Positions 24,967 to 37,762 of a DNA stretch of 64,000 nt are shown here, piece by piece. The notes below the pieces were generated by a model, which did not search any database, was not told where the DNA came from, and saw only the letters and a program-made list of their open reading frames with translations. Each line of letters opens with the position of its first letter. Within the stretch, counting starts at the first letter, position 1. The position numbers were made by a program, and so were the translations under genes. Origin of the DNA: Candidatus Pelagibacter sp. RS39 (GTDB lineage: Bacteria > Pseudomonadota > Alphaproteobacteria > Pelagibacterales > Pelagibacteraceae). The stretch covers positions 1,135,991 to 1,199,990 of the forward strand of contig NZ_CP020777.1 of the NCBI RefSeq assembly GCF_002101315.1. The letters run 5' to 3'.

Positions 24967-25563
24967 GTGAAGACAGAATATAAAATAATAGTTGATTTAA
25001 TAGAAGAAAAAACAAGAGTTTTAGATGTTGGTTGCGACGATGGAACATTAATGGAGTCATTAAAAAAAAATAAAAATGTTGATGCGAGAGGAATTGAGAT
25101 TTCAAAGGATAAAGTTCAAACGTGTGTATCAAAAGGACTTACTGTAATTGAAGGAAACGCTGAATTGGATTTAAAACAATTTCCAAATGATTCTTTTGAT
25201 TATGTTGTCCTAGGTCAAACTTTACAAGCTTTCGTAAATCCTGAGATTGTTATAAAAGAACTTTTAAGAGTTGGAAAAAAAGCAATCATAACAATTCCAA
25301 ATTTTGGTCATTGGAAAGTAAGATTAAATTTGCTTATCAAAGGAACAATGCCAATCACAGAGTCATTACCAAATGATTGGTATAACACCCCAAATATTCA
25401 TATGTGTACTATTAAAGACTTTGTTAAATTTTCAAAAATTATAAATTTTAAAATCTTTAAATCTTTAGCTCTGACAAATAAAAATATATCAAATATTAAT
25501 AATTCTAATTTATTTTATAAAAATTTATTTGCAGAATTAGGTATATTCTTAATTGAAAAATAA
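24967..25563 (+). CDS. metW: Methionine biosynthesis protein MetW
   Basis: 198 residues from GTG 24967. It is a class I SAM-methyltransferase-like protein: RVLDVGCDDGTLME is motif I and FDYVVLGQTLQAF a post-motif. IPNFGHWKVRLNLLIKGTMP and WYNTPNIHMCTIKDF are diagnostic for MetW. MetW always accompanies MetX in proteobacteria and is thought to support its acyltransferase activity. It overlaps nothing but lies one base before the ATG of gloB, so the three genes form one riboswitch-controlled unit. Confidence 0.94.
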   Translation: MKTEYKIIVDLIEEKTRVLDVGCDDGTLMESLKKNKNVDARGIEISKDKVQTCVSKGLTVIEGNAELDLKQFPNDSFDYVVLGQTLQAFVNPEIVIKELLRVGKKAIITIPNFGHWKVRLNLLIKGTMPITESLPNDWYNTPNIHMCTIKDFVKFSKIINFKIFKSLALTNKNISNINNSNLFYKNLFAELGIFLIEK

Positions 25564-25564
25564 G

Positions 25565-26284
25565 ATGAGAGTAGAAATAATTAAGTGTTTACAAGACAAT
25601 TATAGTTACCTGTTAATCGATGACACTAAAAATATCGGATGTGTTGTTGACCCTGGTGAGGCGGCTCCAATTATAAAACATGTTGAAGGTAATAATATTG
25701 AGTTAAAATATATTCTTAATACTCATCATCATTATGATCATGTAGGTGGCAATTTAGAATTAAAGAAAAGATATAATTCTAAAATAGTTGGATTTAAAGA
25801 AGATAAAGATCGTATTCCAGAAATTGATGTACTTGTCGAAGATAATCAAAAATGGAAAGGCGAAAATTTTGAGGCGAAAATTTATCACATTCCAGGTCAT
25901 ACAAGTGGGCATATTGCCTTTCATTTTTTTTTGGAAAAAAAAATTTTTACTGGGGATACCTTATTTTCTTTAGGATGTGGTAGAATTTTTGAAGGAACTT
26001 ATGAACAGATGTTTAATTCATTAAAAAAAATAAAAGAACTTCCAAAAGATACTCAGATATATTGCGGCCATGAATATACATTACAAAATTCAAAATTTTG
26101 TGAATCAAACGATCCTGATAATTCAAATTTGAAAAGTAAAATTGAAGAAATTAAAGAAAAAATAAAAAATGGCCATCCCACCATTCCATCAATTTTATCT
26201 GATGAAATAGAATGCAATATATTTCTTAAAGCTAAAGATGTTGAAAGTTTTTCAAAATTAAGAGATTTAAAGGATAATTTTTGA
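25565..26284 (+). CDS. gloB: Hydroxyacylglutathione hydrolase (glyoxalase II)
   Basis: 239 residues from ATG 25565; the in-frame TTG at 25553 inside metW has less support. The metallo-beta-lactamase metal site is complete: NTHHHYDHVGG, IPGHTSGHI, FTGDTLFSLGCGR, and YCGHEYT. It hydrolyses S-lactoylglutathione in methylglyoxal detoxification. The C-terminal substrate-binding helices carrying NPFLR-like residues are replaced by CNIFLKAKD. Being third in a metX operon it may be down-regulated with methionine synthesis. Confidence 0.9.
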   Translation: MRVEIIKCLQDNYSYLLIDDTKNIGCVVDPGEAAPIIKHVEGNNIELKYILNTHHHYDHVGGNLELKKRYNSKIVGFKEDKDRIPEIDVLVEDNQKWKGENFEAKIYHIPGHTSGHIAFHFFLEKKIFTGDTLFSLGCGRIFEGTYEQMFNSLKKIKELPKDTQIYCGHEYTLQNSKFCESNDPDNSNLKSKIEEIKEKIKNGHPTIPSILSDEIECNIFLKAKDVESFSKLRDLKDNF

Positions 26285-26294
26285 TTTATAAAAC

Positions 26295-26322
26295 TTGACT
26301 ATAGGCTTGCTCAGACTATATT
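26295..26322 (+). promoter_or_regulatory. Promoter of the rplU operon
   Basis: TTGACT (26295-26300), a 16-base spacer and TATATT (26317-26322) make a good sigma70-type promoter. It lies in the 64-base gap between gloB and rplU and would give a leader of roughly 20 bases. It is the only convincing promoter ahead of the nine-gene plus-strand run to rppH. Confidence 0.65.
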
Positions 26323-26348
26323 GCCTTAACAAAATTTAGAGTATTTAT

Positions 26349-26747
26349 ATGTCATACGCAGTCATAAAAACAGGTGGTAAACAATACAAAGTCAAATCTG
26401 GAGAGATTTTGAAAATTGAGAAATTAACAAATATTAAAGCTAATTCAAAAATAGAATTTAATGAAATTTTAGCTTACGGAGATGACAGTAAAATAGAAGT
26501 TGGAGCCCCGATGGTAAATGGTGCAAAAGTTGAAGCTGACTTAATTAAAAATAGTAAAAATAGGACTGTATTAATTTTTAAAAAAAGAAGAAGACATAAC
26601 TCAAGAAGAAAAAATGGGCATAGACAGGAATATTCTATGATTAGAATAAATAAAATTTTTTCAAAAGATGGTAAAATTCTCTCAGAAGCTGAAAAAGTTT
26701 CTAAGGTAACAAAAAAGACAGAAACAAAAAAAGAGGCTAGTAAATAA
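26349..26747 (+). CDS. rplU: 50S ribosomal protein L21
   Basis: 132 residues, about 30 longer than E. coli L21. The core is standard: YAVIKTGGKQYKVKSGE at the N-terminus and KKRRRHNSRRKNGHRQ for rRNA binding. The extra C-terminus (from about residue 115) is Lys/Glu/Thr-rich low complexity and ends KKTETKKEASK. It is first in the operon with rpmA and obgE, the usual order. Confidence 0.96.
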   Translation: MSYAVIKTGGKQYKVKSGEILKIEKLTNIKANSKIEFNEILAYGDDSKIEVGAPMVNGAKVEADLIKNSKNRTVLIFKKRRRHNSRRKNGHRQEYSMIRINKIFSKDGKILSEAEKVSKVTKKTETKKEASK

Positions 26748-26760
26748 CTAGGAATTAACT

Positions 26761-27015
26761 ATGGCAACAAAAAAAGCAGGTGGATCTTCTAGAAATGGAC
26801 GTGATAGTGCTGGTCGAAGACTTGGTGTCAAAAAGTACGGTGGACAATCTGTTATTCCTGGAAACATTATTGTAAGACAAAGGGGTACAAAAATATTTCC
26901 TGGAGAAAACGTAGGAATGGGTAAAGATCACTCAATTTTTTCAGTAATAAAAGGTAAGGTAGTTTTTAAAAAAACAAAGTCAGATAGAACTTTTGTTTCA
27001 GTAAAACCCAATTAA
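26761..27015 (+). CDS. rpmA: 50S ribosomal protein L27
   Basis: 84 residues, normal length. The N-terminus [20 protein letters not shown] reaches the peptidyl-transferase centre in the ribosome and has no cleavable leader. KFGGQ-like [19 protein letters not shown] is also diagnostic. It lies 13 bases after rplU and 27 bases before obgE. Confidence 0.97.
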   Translation: MATKKAGGSSRNGRDSAGRRLGVKKYGGQSVIPGNIIVRQRGTKIFPGENVGMGKDHSIFSVIKGKVVFKKTKSDRTFVSVKPN

Positions 27016-27018
27016 TAG

Positions 27019-29121
<2,103 letters not shown>

Positions 29122-29122
<1 letters not shown>

Positions 29123-30372
29123 TGAGAAAGATATTAATTAATATTGGAGAGAGATCAAAACAAGCGTTTGCTCAACCAATAAATACTTATAAAAAAAATA
29201 AAGTTTTGAGTGATTATCTTAAAATGATAAAAAAAAATAAAAATTTAATTCTTAAAGAAAATAAAAAAGATGTAGATCGGGCTAACAAAATAAAGCTAAG
29301 AGATAATTTAATAAATCGACTAATTTTAAATGAAAAAAAAATCTTGGGTATTATTAATTCAATCCAAGAAATAATTAAGTTAAAGGATCCAGTTCATAAT
29401 GTTATTGAAAAATGGAAAAGACCTAATGGACTTGTATTTTCAAAAATATCAATCCCGATAGGAGTAATAGGTGTAATTTATGAAAGTAGACCAAATGTAA
29501 CCTCGGATGTAGCATCATTATGTTTTAAATCTGGAAATCCAGTTATTTTGAAAGGCGGTTCTGAGGCCTTTTATTCTAATAAAATTTTATCAAATTTATT
29601 CAGAAAAGCTTTGAAGATTAATAAAGTTAATCAAAACTTTGTTCAATTCATCGATATAAAGAATAGAAAAGTGGTAGATTTTTTACTAACTAAAATGAGT
29701 AATTTTATTGATGTGATCATACCAAGAGGGGGTAGAAATTTAGTTAAAAAAGTACAAAACATTTCTAAAATTCCAACTATTGGTCACTTAGAAGGTGTTT
29801 GTCATTCATATGTAGATAAAGATGCGGATCCCAAAATTGCTACCAAAGTAATAGTAAATGCAAAATTAAGAAATACAGCGATTTGTGGAGCAACTGAAAC
29901 AATTTTGCTTAATGAGCGTATAATCAAAAAGTTTGGAGCTCATATATTAAAGTTATTAGAAGAAAAAGGTTGTCAAATTATTGGTGATAATAAAATACGA
30001 AAAATTTACAAAGGTAAAATCAAAAAAGCATCGATCAAAGATTGGTCAAAAGAATATTTATCTGCTACCGTTTCTGTAAAATCTGTCAAAAACTTACAGG
30101 AGGCTATTTCTCATATTAATAAATATGGAACTATGCATACTGATTGTATTATTACTAAAAACAAAAAAACTGCTAAAAAATTTTTAATGGGAGTTAAAAG
30201 TTCAATAGCAATGCACAATACATCTACACAATTTGCAGATGGTGGTGAATTTGGATTTGGTGGTGAGGTTGGAATTTCGACAAATGTTCTTCCGCCAAGA
30301 GGACCTGTCGGACTTAGACAACTAATTTCCTACAAATATCAAGTAACAAGTAATGGTAAAATTAGAAAGTAA
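29122..30372 (+). CDS. proA: Gamma-glutamyl phosphate reductase
   Basis: 416 residues, aldehyde dehydrogenase superfamily. Motifs are IGVIGVIYESRPNVT, LKGGSEAF, IPRGGRNLV, GHLEGVCHSYVD and the catalytic Cys in RNTAICGATETILL; GGEVGISTN closes the domain. It reduces gamma-glutamyl phosphate to the semialdehyde in proline synthesis, coupled to ProB. The last 20 bases overlap nadD. Confidence 0.97.
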
Positions 30373-30895
30373 ATTGGCTACAAGAAGAAATAAAATTGGG
30401 ATCCTGGGTGGATCCTTCGATCCTGCACACAAAGGTCACTTAACTATCTCAAAAGAAGCAATTAAAAGATTTAAATTAAAAAATGTTATTTGGGCAATAA
30501 CAAAAAAAAATCCTTTTAAAAAAAAGACGTATACAAGTTTGGGTAATAGAATCAAGTATTGCAAAAAAATTATTGGATCAAGTAAATTGATTAAAGTAAA
30601 ATTTTATGAAGACACAATTAAATCAAATAAAACTTTTGATTTGATAAAACATATTTCAAAGAACAAAAAAAACAAAATTTATTTTATAATGGGCGCTGAT
30701 AATTTAATAAAATTTCACAAATGGTATAAATGGAAATTAATTTCACAGAAATGTAAAATAATAGTATTTGATAGACATGGTTATAAAAAAAAATCATTAA
30801 ATTCAACCACATATAAAAGATTAAATAAAGAGAATTTGAAATTTATTGAATTTGAAAAGGTCAATATTTCTTCTTCTCAATTGAGAAAAATTTGA
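30353..30895 (+). CDS. nadD: Nicotinate-nucleotide adenylyltransferase
   Basis: 180 residues. The nucleotidyltransferase signature GGSFDPAHKGHL and the NPFK motif are clear, as are FIMGADNLIKFHKW and the C-terminal NISSSQLRKI (usually ISSTxIR). It makes NaAD from NaMN in NAD synthesis. It begins inside the end of proA. The order obgE-proB-proA-nadD-rsfS is common in alphaproteobacteria. Confidence 0.94.
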   Translation: MVKLESKLATRRNKIGILGGSFDPAHKGHLTISKEAIKRFKLKNVIWAITKKNPFKKKTYTSLGNRIKYCKKIIGSSKLIKVKFYEDTIKSNKTFDLIKHISKNKKNKIYFIMGADNLIKFHKWYKWKLISQKCKIIVFDRHGYKKKSLNSTTYKRLNKENLKFIEFEKVNISSSQLRKI

Positions 30896-30912
30896 TATGG
30901 TTTATTTAATTA

Positions 30913-31263
30913 ATGGACAAAATTTCTGATTTAAAAAAAATCATAATTCAAACTTTAGATATTAATAAAGCTTTAGACATTGTTAGCATCGATCTTAAAG
31001 ATAAAAGTTCAATGGCTGAATACATGATTATTGCAAGTGGTACGTCATCTAGACATATCCAGTCACTTTCTGAGCAAGTTTTAGAAAAATTCAAAGATTA
31101 TGGAATGAAAGATTCAAAAATCGAGGGAAAAGATAGTACTGAGTGGAAACTGGTGGATGGAATAGATCTAATTGTCCACATATTTCATCCAGAAAAAAGA
31201 AAATTTTACGAATTAGAAAAAATGTGGTCAGAATTTATTCCAAAAGAAAAACTTATAATATGA
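30913..31263 (+). CDS. rsfS: Ribosome silencing factor RsfS
   Basis: 116 residues of the Iojap/RsfS family. Diagnostic stretches are MIIASGTSSRHIQSL, EGKDSTEWKLVDGIDLIVHIF and FYELEKMW. It binds L14 and prevents subunit joining under poor growth conditions. Its stop overlaps the ATG of ctpA (ATGA). Confidence 0.95.
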   Translation: MDKISDLKKIIIQTLDINKALDIVSIDLKDKSSMAEYMIIASGTSSRHIQSLSEQVLEKFKDYGMKDSKIEGKDSTEWKLVDGIDLIVHIFHPEKRKFYELEKMWSEFIPKEKLII

Positions 31264-32399
31264 GGAAAATTTTTTTTATCATCAGTATATTTTTTCTAAA
31301 GTTTTCAACTTTTAATCCTGTCGTTGCAGCTGAAAATGACGTTTATAAGAAAATAGATTTATTTGGAGAAGTATTAGAAAAAATTAATAAAGAATATGTC
31401 GATGAAATAAATCAATCTGAAAGTATGGATGCTGCAATAGATGGTTTGCTTCAATCACTAGATCCTTATTCAGCATATATGTCACCTGAAATTTTTAACG
31501 AAATGCAGACTGAAACAAGTGGTGAATTTGGTGGCTTGGGAATAGAGGTAAATATGGAGTCTGGGGTTGTAAAAGTAATTTCCCCTATCGACGATACTCC
31601 AGCATCTAGAGCTGGGATTAAAGCTGGCGACTATATCATAAAGATAGATGATATTCAGGTACAAGGTAAATCACTAAGTGAGGCTGTAGACTTGATGAGA
31701 GGACCTGTAGGTTCATCAATTATTTTAACTGTAAGAAGAATTGGACAAAAAAAAGCTTTAACGTTTGAAATTGTAAGAGAAATAATTCAAATTAAATCAG
31801 TTAAAGCTGATCTTTTGAAAAATAACGTTGGTTATCTTAGATTAACTTCTTTCAATGAAAATAGTGGTGAACAAATAAGAAAGCAAATTAAAGAATTTGA
31901 AAAAAATGAAAATATAAATTCATATATACTAGATTTAAGAAATAATCCTGGAGGGTTGTTATCGCAAGCTATAAGGATATCAGATTTTTTTTTAGATAAT
32001 GGAGAGATTGTATCTACCAAAAGTAGAAAAGCCTCGGAAAATAGAAAATGGTTTGCTAAAAAAGGGGATTTGATAGGTGGCAAAACTTTGATTGTTTTAA
32101 TTAATTATGGTTCTGCATCTGCTTCAGAAATAGTTGCTGGAGCACTACAAGATCATAAAAGAGCAATTATTTTAGGCGAAAATAGTTTTGGAAAAGGTTC
32201 AGTGCAATCAATAATTCCCCTCAAAAATAAAGGAGCAATAAGACTTACTGTTGCAAAATATTACTTACCATCTGGTAAATCAATTTCTGAAGTTGGAGTA
32301 AGTCCTGATATTGAGATCAATGAAGATACTAATGAATTTAGAATTAAGACTGATACTGATAATCAATTGAGTTACGCATTAAAGCTTTTAAACGGTTAA
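31260..32399 (+). CDS. ctpA: Carboxy-terminal processing protease (S41 family)
   Basis: 379 residues from ATG 31260, which overlaps the rsfS stop (ATGA). The reading frame continues open upstream to 31143 but that part lies inside rsfS and is spurious. A signal peptide occupies about residues 1-24 (MRKIFFIISIFFLKF, cleavage after VAA). A PDZ domain (GGLGIEVNMESGVV, DTPASRAGIKAGDYI) is followed by the S41 core: LDLRNNPGGLLSQA, NYGSASASEIVAGAL with the catalytic Ser, and GENSFGKGSVQ with the Lys. It is a periplasmic processing protease. Confidence 0.94.
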   Translation: MRKIFFIISIFFLKFSTFNPVVAAENDVYKKIDLFGEVLEKINKEYVDEINQSESMDAAIDGLLQSLDPYSAYMSPEIFNEMQTETSGEFGGLGIEVNMESGVVKVISPIDDTPASRAGIKAGDYIIKIDDIQVQGKSLSEAVDLMRGPVGSSIILTVRRIGQKKALTFEIVREIIQIKSVKADLLKNNVGYLRLTSFNENSGEQIRKQIKEFEKNENINSYILDLRNNPGGLLSQAIRISDFFLDNGEIVSTKSRKASENRKWFAKKGDLIGGKTLIVLINYGSASASEIVAGALQDHKRAIILGENSFGKGSVQSIIPLKNKGAIRLTVAKYYLPSGKSISEVGVSPDIEINEDTNEFRIKTDTDNQLSYALKLLNG

Positions 32400-32885
32400 A
32401 TGAAAGAACAATATAAACATCTACCACTACGTAGTGGTGTAGGCATTGTTGTTCTAAATCAAAAAAATGAGATTTTTGTTGCAAGAAGAATTGATAATCC
32501 AAAAAATTTTTGGCAGATGCCACAAGGAGGTATTGATGAAGGTGAGGATTTTCTTTCCGCTGCATACAGAGAGTTAAAGGAAGAAACTAGTATTACAAAA
32601 GTAAAGCTAATTAAAGAATTAGATGGTTTTATAACATATGAACTGCCAGATCACTTATTGGGTATAATTTGGAAAGGTAAGTACAAGGGACAAAAACAGA
32701 AATGGTTTATAATGAAGTTTACTGGAGAGGATAATGAGATAAATATTAGAACAAAAAAACCTGAATTTCTTGAGTGGAAATGGATTGATTTAAAATCCTT
32801 AACAAAAGTTGTGGTAGATTTTAAATTACACGTTTATCAAGAAATTCAAAAACAATTAGAGTTACTATTAGTTAATCGATCTTAG
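32400..32885 (+). CDS. rppH: RNA pyrophosphohydrolase (Nudix)
   Basis: 161 residues. The N-terminal LPLRSGVGIVVLNQ and WQMPQGGIDEGED match RppH, and the Nudix box runs GGIDEGEDFLSAAYRELKEE. It removes pyrophosphate from the 5' end of RNA and so starts mRNA decay. It follows ctpA with no gap. Its last 18 bases overlap the 3' end of atpC on the opposite strand. Confidence 0.93.
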   Translation: MKEQYKHLPLRSGVGIVVLNQKNEIFVARRIDNPKNFWQMPQGGIDEGEDFLSAAYRELKEETSITKVKLIKELDGFITYELPDHLLGIIWKGKYKGQKQKWFIMKFTGEDNEINIRTKKPEFLEWKWIDLKSLTKVVVDFKLHVYQEIQKQLELLLVNRS

Positions 32886-33259
32886 AACTTCAACTTTTTG
32901 GTCTACTAAATATTTGGCCTGATCGTTTATTTCAGGTTTACTTGCTTCTTCCTCAGCTTTTTTTAGTAAATCCCCTTGTTTAGATTTATCTAAATCTGCA
33001 ACAGCAAATATTGTGCTTGTTAAGATTGATAAATTGTTATTTTTAAACTCAATAATTCCATCTTCTACATAATAATTTTCATCACCTGATTTCGAAAATA
33101 CTTTAATTATTCCAGGTTTTAAAAAGGAAATAATGGATATGTGATCTTTTAAAATCCCCATTTCACCCTCAAAGGCAGGAACCACAACCTCTAAAACATC
33201 CTCCTTAACTAAAAAAGATTTTTCCGGATTTACTATCTCAATTTTAAACTCTTCACTCA

Positions 33260-33260
<1 letters not shown>
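32868..33260 (-). CDS. atpC: ATP synthase F1 epsilon subunit
   Basis: 130 residues. The N-terminal beta-sandwich contains VVPAFEGEMGILKDH, the signature of the epsilon subunit, and VEDGIIEF; the C-terminal helical hairpin is present but short. It links F1 to the rotor and restrains ATP hydrolysis. It is the last gene of atpHAGDC, and its start overlaps the atpD stop by one base. Confidence 0.95.
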
Positions 33261-35553
<2,293 letters not shown>

Positions 35554-35559
35554 ATTATA

Positions 35560-37095
35560 TTAAGATTTAAAGGTTCCTTTCAACTGAGTGATTACTTCTA
35601 CCAATAGCTTTTCTTTATCTTCATCAAGTTTTCCAGAGCTTTGAATTGCTTCAATTATTTCAGGTTTATCTGATTTACATTTATTAATAATTTTACTTTC
35701 AAATTCAGATACATCTTTTAAGTCAATATCATCGAGATAACCCTTAACACCACAAAAAACTGATATTACTTGCTCAGCAACAGTCAATGGTGAATATTGT
35801 TTTTGTTTTAGAAGTTCAGTTAGTTTTGAGCCTCTATTCAAAAGTTGTTGCGTAGATGCATCCAAATCAGATCCAAATTGGGCAAATGCTGCCATTTCTC
35901 TATATTGTGCTAATTCTAATTTCATTGATCCAGAAACTTTTTTCATCGCTTTTGTTTGAGCTGATGATCCAACTCTAGATACCGATAATCCAACGTTAAT
36001 TGCTGGTCTTATACCTTGGTTAAATAATTCTGTTTCTAAAAATATTTGACCATCAGTAATTGAAATTACATTAGTAGGAATAAAAGCAGAAACGTCTCCT
36101 CCTTGTGTTTCGATAATTGGAAGGGCTGTCAATGAACCTCCACCGTGCTCGTCGCTTAATTTTGCAGCTCTTTCAAGTAATCTACTGTGTAGATAAAATA
36201 CATCTCCCGGATAAGCCTCACGGCCTGGAGGCCTTCTTAATAATAAAGACATCTGTCTGTACGCAACGGCTTGTTTAGATAAATCATCATATATTATTAG
36301 TGCATGCATTCCATTATCTCTGAAATACTCACCCATAGCACAGCCTGTATAAGGGGCTAAAAATTGTAATGGCGCAGAGTCAGAAGCTGTAGCTGCAACA
36401 ATAGTTGTGTACTCCATTGCACCTGCTTCCTCTAATGTTTTTTGAATTTGTCTTACAGTTGATCTTTTTTGTCCAACTGCAACATAAATACAATATAGTT
36501 TTTGTTTTTCGTCACCAGACTCATTTATCTTTTTTTGATTTATAATTGCATCAACAGCAACTGCAGTTTTACCTGTTTGTCTATCCCCAATAATTAATTC
36601 TCTTTGACCTCTTCCAATTGGAACCAAGCTATCGATTGATTTTAGTCCAGTTTGCATTGGTTCATTAACTGATTGACGAGGGATAATTCCTGGTGCCTTT
36701 ACTTCTACTCTAGTTTTTTTGATATTTTTATCAAATGCACCTTTCCCATCAATAGGATTACCTAGACCATCTACAACCCTTCCTAACAATTCTTTTCCAA
36801 CAGGAGTATCAACAATATTACCTGTACGTTTAACAACATCACCCTCTTTTACATTTCTGTCGTCACCGAAAATTACAACACCAACGTTTTCACTTTCTAA
36901 GTTAAGAGCCATCCCTTTTGATCCATCAGCGAATTCTACCATCTCACCAGCTTGTACGTTATCCAAACCATAAATTCTTGCAATACCATCACCGACTGAT
37001 AACACCTGCCCCACTTCTGCAACTTCAGCTTTTTCACCAAAGTTTTTAATTTGCTCTTTTAATATTTTTGTAACTTCTGAAGGATTTATTTCCAT
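35560..37095 (-). CDS. atpA: ATP synthase F1 alpha subunit
   Basis: 511 residues, full length. The P-loop is [60 protein letters not shown] in parts ([29 protein letters not shown]), and the signature [14 protein letters not shown] are present. It holds the regulatory nucleotide sites and binds the delta subunit. It starts directly after the atpH stop. Confidence 0.99.
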   Translation of the reverse strand: MEINPSEVTKILKEQIKNFGEKAEVAEVGQVLSVGDGIARIYGLDNVQAGEMVEFADGSKGMALNLESENVGVVIFGDDRNVKEGDVVKRTGNIVDTPVGKELLGRVVDGLGNPIDGKGAFDKNIKKTRVEVKAPGIIPRQSVNEPMQTGLKSIDSLVPIGRGQRELIIGDRQTGKTAVAVDAIINQKKINESGDEKQKLYCIYVAVGQKRSTVRQIQKTLEEAGAMEYTTIVAATASDSAPLQFLAPYTGCAMGEYFRDNGMHALIIYDDLSKQAVAYRQMSLLLRRPPGREAYPGDVFYLHSRLLERAAKLSDEHGGGSLTALPIIETQGGDVSAFIPTNVISITDGQIFLETELFNQGIRPAINVGLSVSRVGSSAQTKAMKKVSGSMKLELAQYREMAAFAQFGSDLDASTQQLLNRGSKLTELLKQKQYSPLTVAEQVISVFCGVKGYLDDIDLKDVSEFESKIINKCKSDKPEIIEAIQSSGKLDEDKEKLLVEVITQLKGTFKS

Positions 37096-37653
37096 TTATG
37101 CCTCTATCATTCTATTTTCGATTTGTTGTAATTTATTTTTAATTGAAGTATCTACCATAGTACTTCCAACATGAACTACTAGACCTCCTATTAAACTTTC
37201 ATCATGTTTATAATTTAATTTTATTTTTGATTTAAAATTTGTAGATAATTCATCTGTGATTTTTTTAATTTCATCACTTGATAATTTTTTTGCTGATTTT
37301 AATTCAGCCGTAAGCTCACCTCTTTTTTTGGAACAAATTTCAATAAAACTTTTTAGAATCCTCTCTATAAAAAAGAAACGTCTTTTTTGAATTAAAAAGT
37401 TTAAAAAATTTCTAAATAAATTATCAAATTTATTATTTTCGGCTATTTTATTTATTATTTTTGAAAGATCTTCATGACTAGTAGTTGGATCTTTAATCAA
37501 ATGAAAAAAATCTTTACTTTGATCAATTAGGTTTAATACAGATAAAGACTGTTCTTCTATCTGTCCTAATAACCCATTTTCTTCTGAAAGTTCAAAAAGT
37601 GCGAGAGAATACCTTTCAGCTGAAGAAATTGAAAATCCTGTATCTTTGCTCAA
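37096..37653 (-). CDS. atpH: ATP synthase F1 delta subunit
   Basis: 185 residues from TTG 37653 (N-terminus MSKDTGFSISSAERY). AGGAAA a few bases upstream on the minus strand supports this rare start. The helical N-terminal domain (SAERYSLALFELSEE) and the C-terminal domain (ELTAELKSAKKLS, LIGGLVVHVGSTMVDTSIKNKL) are typical. It ties F1 to the peripheral stalk. It is the first gene of atpHAGDC and has a candidate promoter in the 109-base gap after priA. Confidence 0.95.
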   Translation of the reverse strand: MSKDTGFSISSAERYSLALFELSEENGLLGQIEEQSLSVLNLIDQSKDFFHLIKDPTTSHEDLSKIINKIAENNKFDNLFRNFLNFLIQKRRFFFIERILKSFIEICSKKRGELTAELKSAKKLSSDEIKKITDELSTNFKSKIKLNYKHDESLIGGLVVHVGSTMVDTSIKNKLQQIENRMIEA

Positions 37654-37697
37654 CTTGTTTCCTATATAAGGTTGAAGATTATTAAAAATTCACGCCC

Positions 37698-37726
37698 TAA
37701 TTAACATATGACTCTTATGTCTTCAA
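37698..37726 (-). promoter_or_regulatory. Candidate promoter of atpHAGDC
   Basis: On the minus strand TTGAAG (37721-37726), a 17-base spacer and TAATTA (37698-37703) precede atpH. The predicted leader is about 40 bases. This is one of the few gaps above 100 bases in the window, which makes a promoter here likely; box matches are only moderate. Confidence 0.5.
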
Positions 37727-37762
37727 GTGACTGATACGTCTAAAATGCCTTTTTTTTATAAG

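Noticed and set aside
31143..31259. N-terminal extension of the ctpA reading frame
   Set aside because: It lies inside rsfS in another frame, encodes no signal peptide or conserved residues, and the ATG at 31260 gives a clean signal peptide.
37654..37762. Possible small RNA or tRNA between priA and atpH
   Set aside because: No cloverleaf or stable stem could be found; the sequence is better explained as the atp promoter and leader.
37741..37762. Terminator after priA
   Set aside because: There is an A-run on the transcribed sense strand but no U-run and no hairpin in the sense direction.
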